Assembly (NCBI GenBank): GCA_022825725.1
Contig: JAJDWE010000068.1
Location: forward strand, 1 to 64,000
DNA from: Gemmatimonadota bacterium
GTDB taxonomy: Bacteria; Gemmatimonadota; Gemmatimonadetes; Palauibacterales; Palauibacteraceae
Reading direction: 5' to 3'
Length of the DNA: 64,000 nt
This document shows positions 1 to 7,935 of this stretch, in pieces (within the stretch, counting starts at the first letter, position 1; the number at the start of each line of letters is the position of its first letter). Under the pieces are notes generated by a model. That model had not been told where the DNA came from. It saw only the letters and a list, made by a program, of their open reading frames with translations, and did not search any database. A program made the position numbers and the translations under genes.

Positions 1-2148
1 GAACTCATACCGCGCGACGGGGTACGTCGTCGGCAGCCCCGTGGCGAAGACGAAGTTCGCCCCCAGGCTCCAGTCCTCGCCGAATCTGTACAGTCCCGTG
101 AGGGCGAAGTCGTGCGTCCGGTCGTAGGGGGATGGATACCAGGCTCCACCGTTGACCCCGGGATCCGCCGCCGTGAGTCCGGGCGTCCGCTGATCCGAGC
201 GGGCGAGGGTATAGCTCGCCCATCCGGTGAGGCGTCCGCGGGTCTTCCTCAGGAGGAATTCCGCCCCGTACCCGCGTCCCTCGCCCGGCAGGAGAAGCGT
301 TTCGAGGCGTCGGCTGAAGTAGATGTCCGCGCCATCCACGTAGTCGATCAGATGGCGCGCCCGCTTGTAGTAGACCTCTCCCGAAAGCGCGTAGCGCCCC
401 CCGGCGAGCGTGGTGACGGTGCCGAGCGCGAACTGGTCGGCGACGTGCGGTTTCACGTACGGCCCCACCGGATCCCACAGATCGAGCGGAGTGGGAGAGT
501 TCGTGTTCGTCACCAACCGCAGGTACTGCCGCGTGCGGGAGTAGCTCGCCTTGAGCGACGAGGCTTCGCTGAACCCGAAGCGCACCCCGAGCCGCGGTTC
601 GATCCCCCCGTAGGAGACGATCGTCTCGCCGTTTCCGTACCGCGTGCTGTCCACGATGGCGCCGGGCTCGTACCGGCCCAGTGCCGCGCGATAAACGACG
701 GGCGCGTCGTTCTCGTAGTCGTAGACCGTCGCGGCACCCCGGCGGATGAACCCGCTCGCCCGCAGCCCGTAACGGAGCCCCAGGCGCCCGATCTCCGTTT
801 CGTGTTCGAGGTACGCCTCGGGAGCGAGGCCCTTCCTGGACTCGAACTCCGTCGCGATGACCGCGGAGCCCTCCCCGGGGGCAATGTTCGCGGGCTGGAT
901 CTCGTAGCTGCGGAGCCCCAGCCCGAACTCCAGCCGGTCCGACGGGCTCAGGTCCCACGACTCGTCGACGGTCACGCTGAAGTTGCGGATCCCCGCGTCG
1001 AGCGAGGCGGATTTGGCGTTGAAGCTGTTCTGTATGTGATACTCGTAGTCGCTGTAGGTCACCGTCAGATGGGAGAAGACCGGGCCGAATACGTGGTTCC
1101 AGCGCAGCGTGCCCGTCGCGTTCCCCCACGCGGCGGAGGCCTGGGCCCCGATCCGCAGCCGGTCGCGGCCGAAGTAGCCGGAGAGCATGAGCTGGCCGGT
1201 GGCGCCGTAGCGCGCGTTCGCCTTCGCGTTGAGGTCGTAGAAGTAGGCGGTGCTCTCCTGGATCGAGGGGTCGCTCGACAGGCCCAGGAAGAGATCCGCG
1301 TAGGTGCGGCGGCCCGCGACGAGCCAGGATCCCCGCCCGTCGAGGAGAGGCCCCTGGAGGCTCAGGCGGCTGGAGAGAAGCCCGATCGTCGCCGCTCCCT
1401 CGAACTCGCGCGAGTTGCCCTCGCGCTGGTGAATCTCCAGCACGGAAGAGAGCCGGCCGCCGTAACGGGCCGGGATCCCGCCCTTGTAGAGAGTGACGTC
1501 CCCCACCGCGTCCGAGTTGAAGGTCGAGAAGAGGCCGATGGCGTGGGCCGGATTGAAGACCTCGGAATCGTCGAGGCGAATCTGGTTCTCGTCGCCCGCG
1601 CCCCCGCGCACGTTGATCGCGGTCGTCGCGTCGTTCGCCGTGCTGACTCCGGGATAGAGGGTCAGCGTGCGGACCGGATCCGCCTCGCCGAGGACGAGCG
1701 GGAGTTCGGAGAGGGAGGGGATGTCGAGCCGGAGGACGCTCATATCCACGCTCGCCGGATCGAGGTCCGGAGGTTCCCGGTCGGCGGTCACCGTGAGTTC
1801 CGACACGACGACGGGGCTGAGGGGGAGCGCGAAGTCCAGCGAGGTGGTTTCCCGGAGGTCCACGACCTCGGTCACCGTCTCGTAACCGAGGCTGGAGACG
1901 CGGACCGAATACCGCGCGGGCGACAACTCGACCGAGTAGAACCCGAACCGGTTGGTCCCGATGATGAGGTCACGCTCCACGATGTCGAGCCGGGCGGCCC
2001 GGATGACCTCGTCGTTCTCCGCGACCCGCACGTAGCCCGAGAGGCGTACCGCTTCGGGTTCCTGTGCGTGCGTGCCGTCGGCGCCGACCGCCTCGACGGC
2101 CCCCGTGAGGGACAGAATCGCCAGCGCTGCTCTTATCTCGAAGCGGAT
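1..2148 (-). CDS. TonB-dependent receptor, 3' end beyond window
   Basis: This is an outer-membrane active-transport receptor; the visible part is about 716 codons and the beta-barrel end is cut off at base 1. The reading frame is open from 2148 to the window edge. The N-terminus resembles a signal peptide ending near THAQ, followed by a carboxypeptidase-regulatory-like fold (SGYVRVAENDEVIRAARLDI), then a plug domain with INVRGGAGDENQIRLDD and VTLYKGGIPARYGGRLSSVLE, then barrel strands rich in Tyr and Phe. The substrate cannot be told. The frame contains no ATG, GTG or TTG between the upstream stop and the signal peptide. An ATC at 2148, preceded by GGAGG at a good distance, is the best start, so the start is unusual or a base is wrong. 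The gene follows the LysM protein gene by about 37 bases. Confidence 0.85.
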   Translation of the reverse strand, partial: MRFEIRAALAILSLTGAVEAVGADGTHAQEPEAVRLSGYVRVAENDEVIRAARLDIVERDLIIGTNRFGFYSVELSPARYSVRVSSLGYETVTEVVDLRETTSLDFALPLSPVVVSELTVTADREPPDLDPASVDMSVLRLDIPSLSELPLVLGEADPVRTLTLYPGVSTANDATTAINVRGGAGDENQIRLDDSEVFNPAHAIGLFSTFNSDAVGDVTLYKGGIPARYGGRLSSVLEIHQREGNSREFEGAATIGLLSSRLSLQGPLLDGRGSWLVAGRRTYADLFLGLSSDPSIQESTAYFYDLNAKANARYGATGQLMLSGYFGRDRLRIGAQASAAWGNATGTLRWNHVFGPVFSHLTVTYSDYEYHIQNSFNAKSASLDAGIRNFSVTVDESWDLSPSDRLEFGLGLRSYEIQPANIAPGEGSAVIATEFESRKGLAPEAYLEHETEIGRLGLRYGLRASGFIRRGAATVYDYENDAPVVYRAALGRYEPGAIVDSTRYGNGETIVSYGGIEPRLGVRFGFSEASSLKASYSRTRQYLRLVTNTNSPTPLDLWDPVGPYVKPHVADQFALGTVTTLAGGRYALSGEVYYKRARHLIDYVDGADIYFSRRLETLLLPGEGRGYGAEFLLRKTRGRLTGWASYTLARSDQRTPGLTAADPGVNGGAWYPSPYDRTHDFALTGLYRFGEDWSLGANFVFATGLPTTYPVARYEF

Positions 2149-2185
2149 GACGTCCTCCGCCTGAAGCCGAGGTCCTCGGCGGGGT

Positions 2186-2914
2186 TCAGTCGGGAAGCGT
2201 CAGGACCTGGCCCGGATAGATCCGGCTCCCGTTCAGGTTGTTCGCGGATCGGAGGCGGGTCACGGTCGTCTCGTGTCGACGGGCGATCTCCCAGAGCGAA
2301 TCGCCCGCCCTCACCCGGTACCGCCCCCCGCCGGCGACGTATTGCTGCCCGCTGGCGCGAGTGATTCGCTCGACGTAGGCGGCGTACTGCTGCGGGAAGA
2401 GTGCCACGTGGTAGTGCGGCGGGCGGCGCTCCAGGGAAACCTCGAGTACCCCCGATCCCTCGAGCTGGAGCAGTACACGCTCGAGCCACCCGCGGCACTT
2501 CGGGCCGGGGACGCGCAAGTCGAGCGCCATGCCGGTGGGGTGTACGGAGCGCGGAGAGGCGTTGCGCGGCTGCCGGTTCATCGGGCGAGTCAGGCTCGTG
2601 ACCACAAGTCGCTCGCCGCACGCACGCCGGTACTGCGACGCAAGCCGGGAGATGAACAGATCTACTTCGGGCCGCGCGTAGGGGAACGAGATTTCGTGAA
2701 GCTCGAAGTCCGCCGTTGCGGTCACGGGGACGAGATAGCCGGCGTCGACGAAGCGCTGCACCTGCTCGGGCGTCGCGATGTAGGTGAAGTCGTGCTGACG
2801 GGCAACACGGTTCTGGCGATCCAGCGAACTCGTGGACCCGCGTAGACTCTGTCCCGAGATCTCGCCCGGCACGACCGCGGCCAGAAGAAACGGCAAGGTT
2901 GCCCAGGTTTTCAC
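2186..2914 (-). CDS. Exported DUF5715-like protein with C-terminal LysM domain
   Basis: A 242-residue exported protein, probably a cell-wall-related hydrolase or binding protein. The chosen GTG start at 2914 gives a Sec signal peptide (KTWATLPFLLAAVVPGEISG) and has GGTGGAGG just upstream; the frame is open further upstream, but that part overlaps pxpC and looks non-coding. The middle has TSLTRPMNRQ, NASPRSVHPTGMALDLRVP and HYHVALFP, a His/Asp pattern resembling M15/DUF882-type peptidases and the DUF5715 family. Residues about 195-242 form a LysM repeat (YRVRAGDSLWEIARRHETTV to IYPGQVLTLPD) that would bind peptidoglycan. The catalytic role is inferred from the motif only. It lies between pxpC and the TonB receptor on the same strand. 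Confidence 0.8.
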   Translation of the reverse strand: MKTWATLPFLLAAVVPGEISGQSLRGSTSSLDRQNRVARQHDFTYIATPEQVQRFVDAGYLVPVTATADFELHEISFPYARPEVDLFISRLASQYRRACGERLVVTSLTRPMNRQPRNASPRSVHPTGMALDLRVPGPKCRGWLERVLLQLEGSGVLEVSLERRPPHYHVALFPQQYAAYVERITRASGQQYVAGGGRYRVRAGDSLWEIARRHETTVTRLRSANNLNGSRIYPGQVLTLPD

Positions 2915-3005
2915 GATGCCTCCACCCCGCTGATCCACCCCACCTGAACTGCACCGGAACCTGAAACATAAGCAAACGGGGCGTCGCCGTTCAACTTTTT
3001 TCCGA

Positions 3006-3941
3006 TCATGGGGCGTGGCGGATCCCGAAGAACCGTTCCCGTCGGGCGAGGGCGCGGCGGAGCGCATCGGGATCGGCGCGGGCGAAACGGATGGACGTCC
3101 CCGGCCGGGCCTGCGCGAAGGCGTCGAGCGCGATCGGGTCCACCGAGCCGAGCTTCGCGTAGCCGCCGATCGTCGGGCGATCCCGCATGAAAACGAGCGG
3201 CAGACCGTCGCCCGTGACCTGCACGGTCCCGTCCACGAGAGGCGTAGAGTCGAGGACGCGCGGACCCGAACCCAGGGCGGGGCCGGCCAGTCGGCCCGCG
3301 GTTCTGTCGCTTGCCGGATCGACGGTCCATTCCGCGTCGAACACCCGCTCACGGTCCGCGTTCGAGAACTCGGCCCACTCATAGCCGACGATCAGCGGCA
3401 GCGTCAGCGAGGCCGTGTCGGGCGGAACGAGTTCGCGGGGCACCCGCCGCACCGGGCACGCGCGCGCAGGTTCACGCCAGCGAAGGGGTTCGCCCGCGCG
3501 CAGGGGCCGGCCGAGCAGCCCCGGCCATCCGTCGCGCACGACGGCCGACGCGGAGCCGAACGCCGTGGGGACAACGAGTCCGCCGGGGAACGCGACGAAG
3601 GCGCGCATGCCGGTCGCGCTGTAACCGAGCCGGAGCTCCTGGCCCGGCCGTGCCCGGACGGTGCGCCAGGCGCCCGTTTCGACGCCGTCGAGCGTGGCGG
3701 CGCAGTCCGCCCCCGTCAGCGCCACGGCCGTCTCGACGGCGAAGCGCAGGGCGAAGCCGCCCAGGGTGATCTCGAGCGCGGCGGCCGCCGGATCGTTGCC
3801 GAGGAGCCGGTTGGCCCAGAGGTACGCGCGCTGGTCCATGGCGCCCCCGGGAGCGAGGCCGGCCCGGCGGCCGGTCCGCCGGCCCAGATCCTGGATCGTG
3901 CAGAACGGGCCGGGACGGTCCACGACGCCGTGCGGGCTCAT
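3006..3941 (-). CDS. pxpC: 5-oxoprolinase subunit C (biotin-dependent carboxylase-like)
   Basis: A subunit of the PxpABC ATP-dependent 5-oxoprolinase, which opens 5-oxoproline (pyroglutamate) to glutamate. The 311-residue protein starts with the family pattern VDRPGPFCTIQDLGRRTGRR, LAPGGAMDQRAYLWANRLLGN and ALEITLGGFALRF, and ends with the conserved QVTGDGLPLVFMRDRPTIGGYAKLGSV region. Its ATG overlaps the pxpB stop by four bases (ATGA), so translation is probably coupled. Length and motif order match PxpC/KipA. The three subunits are encoded in the order A, B, C on the minus strand, an unusually clean operon for this pathway. Confidence 0.93.
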   Translation of the reverse strand: MSPHGVVDRPGPFCTIQDLGRRTGRRAGLAPGGAMDQRAYLWANRLLGNDPAAAALEITLGGFALRFAVETAVALTGADCAATLDGVETGAWRTVRARPGQELRLGYSATGMRAFVAFPGGLVVPTAFGSASAVVRDGWPGLLGRPLRAGEPLRWREPARACPVRRVPRELVPPDTASLTLPLIVGYEWAEFSNADRERVFDAEWTVDPASDRTAGRLAGPALGSGPRVLDSTPLVDGTVQVTGDGLPLVFMRDRPTIGGYAKLGSVDPIALDAFAQARPGTSIRFARADPDALRRALARRERFFGIRHAP

Positions 3942-4609
3942 CCGCCCCCGGCCTCGTACTCGTCCCGGTCGATCGGACGGAACTCCACCGAACCTCCGGG
4001 TCGAAAGCGCGCGATCCGCTCGGCGGCATCCGCGAAGAACGCCGCGGGAACGCGGCCGATCAGACGCCAGCCCCCCGGTCCCGCCGCCGGATAGATGCCG
4101 GTGCGCCGGTCCGCGATCCCGACGGATCCCGGTTCGACCCGAGGACGGGGCGTCGTGAGGCGCGGCATCGCGATGCGCGCGTCCACGTCTCCCATGTATG
4201 CGAATCCCGGCGCGAACCCGGTCGCGAGCACGGCGTACGTCGTGCCGCTGTGGAGCCGCGCCACCTCCGCCACGCCCACGCCCGCGTTCGCCGCCACAGC
4301 CTCGAGGTCGGGCGCGAGTTCCGGGTCATAGCACACAGGCAGCGACACGGGGTCGCCCGCGTCGATCCCGGGCGCCGCCGCGAGACATGCCCCAGCGCCC
4401 GCGGCCAGCCGGGACTCGACATCCGTCGCGTTCCAACTGTGGGGCGAGCCCTCCACGAGGAGCCGGTTGAACGCCGGAATCGTCGTACGCAGATCCGGCA
4501 GCTCCTCGCGTGCGAAGCGTTCAAGATCGAGGACCCGGGCGATCCCATCCCGGTCGGGCGCCACCGGAAGCGTGACCAGGGCGCTCACCGGCCCCGGGAA
4601 AGTGATCAC
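3938..4609 (-). CDS. pxpB: 5-oxoprolinase subunit B
   Basis: This 223-residue protein is the PxpB/KipI-type partner of PxpC. It shows FNRLLVEGSPHSWNATDVESRL near residue 45, LHSGTTYAVLATGFAPGFAYMG near 130 and PRVEPGSVGIADRRTGIYP near 165, the last two being the conserved core of the family. I chose the GTG at 4609 because the protein then begins ITFPGPVSALVTL, matches the usual length of about 220 residues, and starts 7 bases after the pxpA stop; the upstream frame overlaps pxpA and reads as low-complexity Arg-rich shadow sequence. KipI homologues can also inhibit a sporulation kinase in Bacillus, but the A-B-C arrangement here points to oxoprolinase. Confidence 0.92.
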   Translation of the reverse strand: MITFPGPVSALVTLPVAPDRDGIARVLDLERFAREELPDLRTTIPAFNRLLVEGSPHSWNATDVESRLAAGAGACLAAAPGIDAGDPVSLPVCYDPELAPDLEAVAANAGVGVAEVARLHSGTTYAVLATGFAPGFAYMGDVDARIAMPRLTTPRPRVEPGSVGIADRRTGIYPAAGPGGWRLIGRVPAAFFADAAERIARFRPGGSVEFRPIDRDEYEAGGG

Positions 4610-4616
4610 CGGCGAT

Positions 4617-5348
4617 CTACTTCTTCCGCGGCACGAGTTCGCGGATGCGGCGGAGCACCGCCGTCGCGGAGGGGTTGTCGCCGTGAACGCAGAGCGTCTC
4701 CGCCGCCACCGGCAGCGGACCCTCGGATGTCTCCACGAATCCGTCGAGGAGATTCGCCACGTGGCCGGCGACGGCATCCGCGTCGGAGAGGACGGCCCCG
4801 TCGATCCCGCGCGCCTGAAGACGTCCGTCCGGCGCGTAGGCCCGATCCGCGAAGGCCTCGAATGCCAGCCTCAGCTCCGTGTGCTCCAGCATCGCCTGGT
4901 GCCGCCGGCGCTCCGGCGTCGCCTGCAGGACGAAGGCGAGCGACGGGTCCAGGGCGGCCACGCCTTCCGCCAACCGCGTGAGAAGCCGGTCATCCTTCAT
5001 CATGGCGAGGTACAGCGCTCCGTGGGGCTTCACGTGCCGAAGCCGGATGCCCAGCGCCGACGCGACGCCCTGCAGCGCCCCAATCTGCGCCTGTATCTCG
5101 AGCACCAGCGAGTCGAGCGGCCAGTCCAACCGCAGGCGCCCGAAGTTCCGTCGGTCGGGATAGCCCGGGTGCGCCCCCGCCTGCACGCCGTGCGCGGCCG
5201 CCAGCTCGAGCGTCCGAGCCATCGTATCGGGATCCCCGGCATGGCCGCCGCAGGCGATGTTGGCCTGGTCGATCAGCGGCATCACCGCTTCGTCGGCCCC
5301 CTTCTCCCAGGGCCCGTAGCTTTCTCCCATGTCGCAGTTGATCAGCAT
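4617..5348 (-). CDS. pxpA: 5-oxoprolinase subunit A (LamB/YcsF family)
   Basis: First gene of the pxpABC operon; 243 residues, the usual length. The start MLINCDMGESYGPWEKG and the block QANIACGGHAGDPDTMART are diagnostic of the LamB/YcsF family, as are VQAGAHPGYPDRRNFGR near residue 56 and HVKPHGALY near 105. The enzyme with PxpB and PxpC recycles 5-oxoproline, formed spontaneously from glutamine and glutamate or from peptide N-termini, to glutamate. The divergently oriented exported dipeptidase gene begins about 180 bases away, so both may be concerned with peptide and amino-acid salvage; that link is inference. Confidence 0.95.
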   Translation of the reverse strand: MLINCDMGESYGPWEKGADEAVMPLIDQANIACGGHAGDPDTMARTLELAAAHGVQAGAHPGYPDRRNFGRLRLDWPLDSLVLEIQAQIGALQGVASALGIRLRHVKPHGALYLAMMKDDRLLTRLAEGVAALDPSLAFVLQATPERRRHQAMLEHTELRLAFEAFADRAYAPDGRLQARGIDGAVLSDADAVAGHVANLLDGFVETSEGPLPVAAETLCVHGDNPSATAVLRRIRELVPRKK

Positions 5349-5473
5349 GCGGGAAGATACCCATGCCGGAAGGGCGCCCGCACCTGTCTCTCGCCACGAC
5401 TCTCGCCACGACGCCGCCCGGGACGCGGCACGGCTGGCGGCGCGCCGTCCGCCAAGCGAGAATCCATTGAGGG

Positions 5474-5506
5474 CATATTGGCTACCGCGCCATATTGGCT
5501 ACCGCG
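5474..5506. repeat. Two copies of a 16-base direct repeat before the dipeptidase gene
   Basis: CATATTGGCTACCGCG occurs at 5474-5489 and again at 5491-5506, so the spacing is 17 bases. It sits in the divergent region between pxpA and the dipeptidase gene, 25 bases before the chosen ATG. It could be a regulator-binding site or a replication-slippage duplication; the sequence does not decide. Confidence 0.6.
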
Positions 5507-5530
5507 TTTGTCAACGGGAGCCTGTGCAAT

Positions 5531-6727
5531 ATGAAGCGACGACTCACCCGGACGGCGGCGGCGGCGGTTCTGTCCGCGCTCCTTTTCGGACTCGCGGCCG
5601 CGGATGCGCGCGCGCAGGATGAACATCTCGAGATCGCCAAACGCGTGCTGTCGAGCGTCCCCCTGTTCGACGGGCACAACGATCTCCCCTGGGCGATCCG
5701 GAACGCGGACGCGCCCCGCGATGTCCGCGCCTACGACATCTCGCGCTCCACGCCGGGGCACACCGATCTCGCCCGCCTTCGGGCCGGCGGCGTCGGAGCC
5801 CAGTTCTGGTCCGTCTACGTCCCCGCCTCGGTCATGCAGGAGGGCGGCGGCGCGCGCATGCAGCTGGAGCAGATCGACATCGCGCTCCAGATCATCTCCG
5901 ATCACCGCGAGGACCTGGGGCTCGCGGTCACCGCCGCGGAGGTGATGGACCAGTTCCACCGTGGCAAGGTCGCCTCGATGCTCGGCATGGAGGGAGGCCA
6001 CGCGATCGAGAACTCGCTCGGCGCCCTGCGTGCTTTCTATGCGCTCGGCGTCCGGTACATGACGCTCACGCACAGCGCCAACCTCCCCTGGGCCGACTCC
6101 TGCTGCGCGCTGCCCGAACTCGGAGGACTCTCGCCGTTCGGCCGGGAAGTCGTGCGCGAGATGAACTGGCTGGGCATGCTCGTCGACATCTCGCACGTGT
6201 CGCCGGGAAGCATGCACGATGCGCTCGACGTGGCCGAGGCGCCGGTCATCTTCTCGCATTCCTCCGCCAGGGCGGTGACGGACCACCCGCGCAACGTCCC
6301 GGACGATGTGTTGCGCCGGCTGCCGGAGAACGGCGGCGTGGTCATGGTCACGTTCGTCGAGTCCTTCGTGAACGAGGATGTCGCGACCTACGTCGGCCCA
6401 CCGGAGGGACGCCCGCGCGCCACGATGGCCGACGTCGTGGCCCATATCGAGCACATCCGCGACGTGGCGGGGATCGACCACGTCGCGATCGGGGGCGACT
6501 ACGACGGCATCGACCGGGGACCGGTCGGACTGGAGGACGTGTCGACGTACCCCGCCCTGTTCGCCGAACTTTCCCGCCGCGGGTGGACCGAATCCGAACT
6601 TCGGGCCCTCGCGGCCGACAACCTGCTTCGCGTCATGAGGGCCACCGAAGCGACCGCACGCCGGCTCCAGGCCGAACGCGGTCCCTCCATGGCCACGATC
6701 GAGGAACTGGACGGGCTGGTGCCGTGA
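5531..6727 (+). CDS. Exported membrane dipeptidase (peptidase family M19)
   Basis: A zinc dipeptidase of the renal dipeptidase family, 398 residues including a Sec signal peptide (MKRRLTRTAAAAVLSALLFG, cleavage near ARAQ). The metal and active-site motifs are present in order: DGHNDLPWAIR near residue 43 (the HxD pair), GMEGGHAIENSLGALR near 155 (bridging Glu), LTHSANLPWADSC, VDISHVS, FSHSSARAV, and IGGDYDGID near 320. I chose the ATG at 5531, which begins the signal peptide, over an in-frame ATG 36 bases upstream. The family cleaves dipeptides and some beta-lactam or D-amino-acid bonds in the periplasm. The gene is followed on the same strand by the two FAH-fold hydrolase genes, 32 bases away. 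Confidence 0.93.
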   Translation: MKRRLTRTAAAAVLSALLFGLAAADARAQDEHLEIAKRVLSSVPLFDGHNDLPWAIRNADAPRDVRAYDISRSTPGHTDLARLRAGGVGAQFWSVYVPASVMQEGGGARMQLEQIDIALQIISDHREDLGLAVTAAEVMDQFHRGKVASMLGMEGGHAIENSLGALRAFYALGVRYMTLTHSANLPWADSCCALPELGGLSPFGREVVREMNWLGMLVDISHVSPGSMHDALDVAEAPVIFSHSSARAVTDHPRNVPDDVLRRLPENGGVVMVTFVESFVNEDVATYVGPPEGRPRATMADVVAHIEHIRDVAGIDHVAIGGDYDGIDRGPVGLEDVSTYPALFAELSRRGWTESELRALAADNLLRVMRATEATARRLQAERGPSMATIEELDGLVP

Positions 6728-6759
6728 GGCCGGCCGTCCCCAACCGAGAGGAAAGATCC

Positions 6760-7935
6760 ATGAGAACAGCGCCGCCCAGACGAACTTCGACCGCACGGGC
6801 CCTTCCGCTTGGCATGATCGCGGTCCTTTTCTCCGCGGTCTCCGTCGCCGCCCAGGATGTCGCGGGCATCGTACTCGTGGAGCCGTTCAAGGTGGGGACG
6901 TTCGCGATCAGAGACGTTCCGCGCGTCGGGCTCGTGCTGCGCGACGCCTTCATCGTCGACATCGAACTGGCGAACGAAGTGCTCGAGCGGAACCGCGCAT
7001 ATCCGAGAGTGCCGGCGCCGACGGACATGCTCGACCTCATCGGCCGCTACGAGTACGGACTCCAGCGGCGCCTGTACGAGATCGTCAACGAGACGGTGGC
7101 CTATCAGCGGCTCTCCGGCCCCACTCGCGCGGAGTACGTCTACGACGTCGATGAGGTCCGGATCCTCCCGCCCATCATGTACCCGGGCAAGATCCTGAAC
7201 GCGGCGAGCAACTTCTACAGCCGCGTCGCCGCGGACGTGCCCGAAGGGGAGAGGGAGGAAGCGGTCCGTGAGCGCCGTGAGAACCGCGGCGTGCCCTATC
7301 TCTACCTCAAGCCGTCGCGCGGTGCGGTGGTCGGGACCAGCGACCGGATCGTGATTCCCCACGGCCGGAGCCAGACCGACTGGGAGGTGGAACTGGGCGT
7401 GATCATGGGACGGGCGGCAAAGTACGTCGCCTCCGAGGATGCCCAGGCGACCGTGTTCGGGTACACGGTGACGATCGACGTGTCCGACCGCGGCGGGCGT
7501 CCCCCGGGCGGCAATCCGACGGCTTCGGACTGGCTGGTCGAGAAGGGGCACGACACGTTCGCGCCGATGGGACCGTGGATCGTCCCGAAGGAGTTCTACG
7601 GCGACCCGATGGAGCAGCTGCGTCAGACGCTGGACGTCGGCGGTGAGCGCATGCAGGAAGCGACGGCGGTAGACATGATCCACTCGCTGTGGGAGTTGAT
7701 CGAATACGCGTCCTCGATCCTGACGCTGTTCCCGGGCGACGTGATCAACCTCGGCACGTCCGGCGGGGTCGGCATGGGCGAGGCGCGGTTCCTTCAGCCG
7801 GGCGACGTCGTCACGGCGACGATCGACGGGATCGGCACCATCGAACTTCCCGTGGTGGAGGGGCCGGAGCCTCTCGGCGAAACAGGCGTCCGGCTGCCCG
7901 CCGTGAGCACCTACAGGCGGGATCCCGGCTCATGA
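6760..7935 (+). CDS. Exported fumarylacetoacetate hydrolase-fold protein, copy 1
   Basis: A 391-residue FAH-superfamily protein with a Sec signal peptide (residues about 1-31, ending near SVAAQD), which is unusual because most FAH-fold enzymes are cytoplasmic. The core has LPPIMYPGKILNAASNFYS near 145, PYLYLKPSRGAVVG near 180, the metal site TDWEVELGVIMGR near 207, GYTVTIDVSDRG and FAPMGPWIVPKEF near 265, and LFPGDVINLGTSGGVG near 325. The family hydrolyses or decarboxylates 1,3-dicarbonyl or 2-keto-enoate acids using Mg2+. AGGA precedes the ATG at 6760. The downstream gene is a close paralogue and overlaps it by four bases. The substrate is unknown. Confidence 0.88.
   Translation: MRTAPPRRTSTARALPLGMIAVLFSAVSVAAQDVAGIVLVEPFKVGTFAIRDVPRVGLVLRDAFIVDIELANEVLERNRAYPRVPAPTDMLDLIGRYEYGLQRRLYEIVNETVAYQRLSGPTRAEYVYDVDEVRILPPIMYPGKILNAASNFYSRVAADVPEGEREEAVRERRENRGVPYLYLKPSRGAVVGTSDRIVIPHGRSQTDWEVELGVIMGRAAKYVASEDAQATVFGYTVTIDVSDRGGRPPGGNPTASDWLVEKGHDTFAPMGPWIVPKEFYGDPMEQLRQTLDVGGERMQEATAVDMIHSLWELIEYASSILTLFPGDVINLGTSGGVGMGEARFLQPGDVVTATIDGIGTIELPVVEGPEPLGETGVRLPAVSTYRRDPGS

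Noticed and set aside
112-2364. Long plus-strand open frame (750 codons) opposite the TonB receptor
   Set aside because: It is rich in Arg, Glu, Val and Pro with no family motif, and lies antisense to a clear receptor sequence; this is the usual shadow of high-GC coding DNA.
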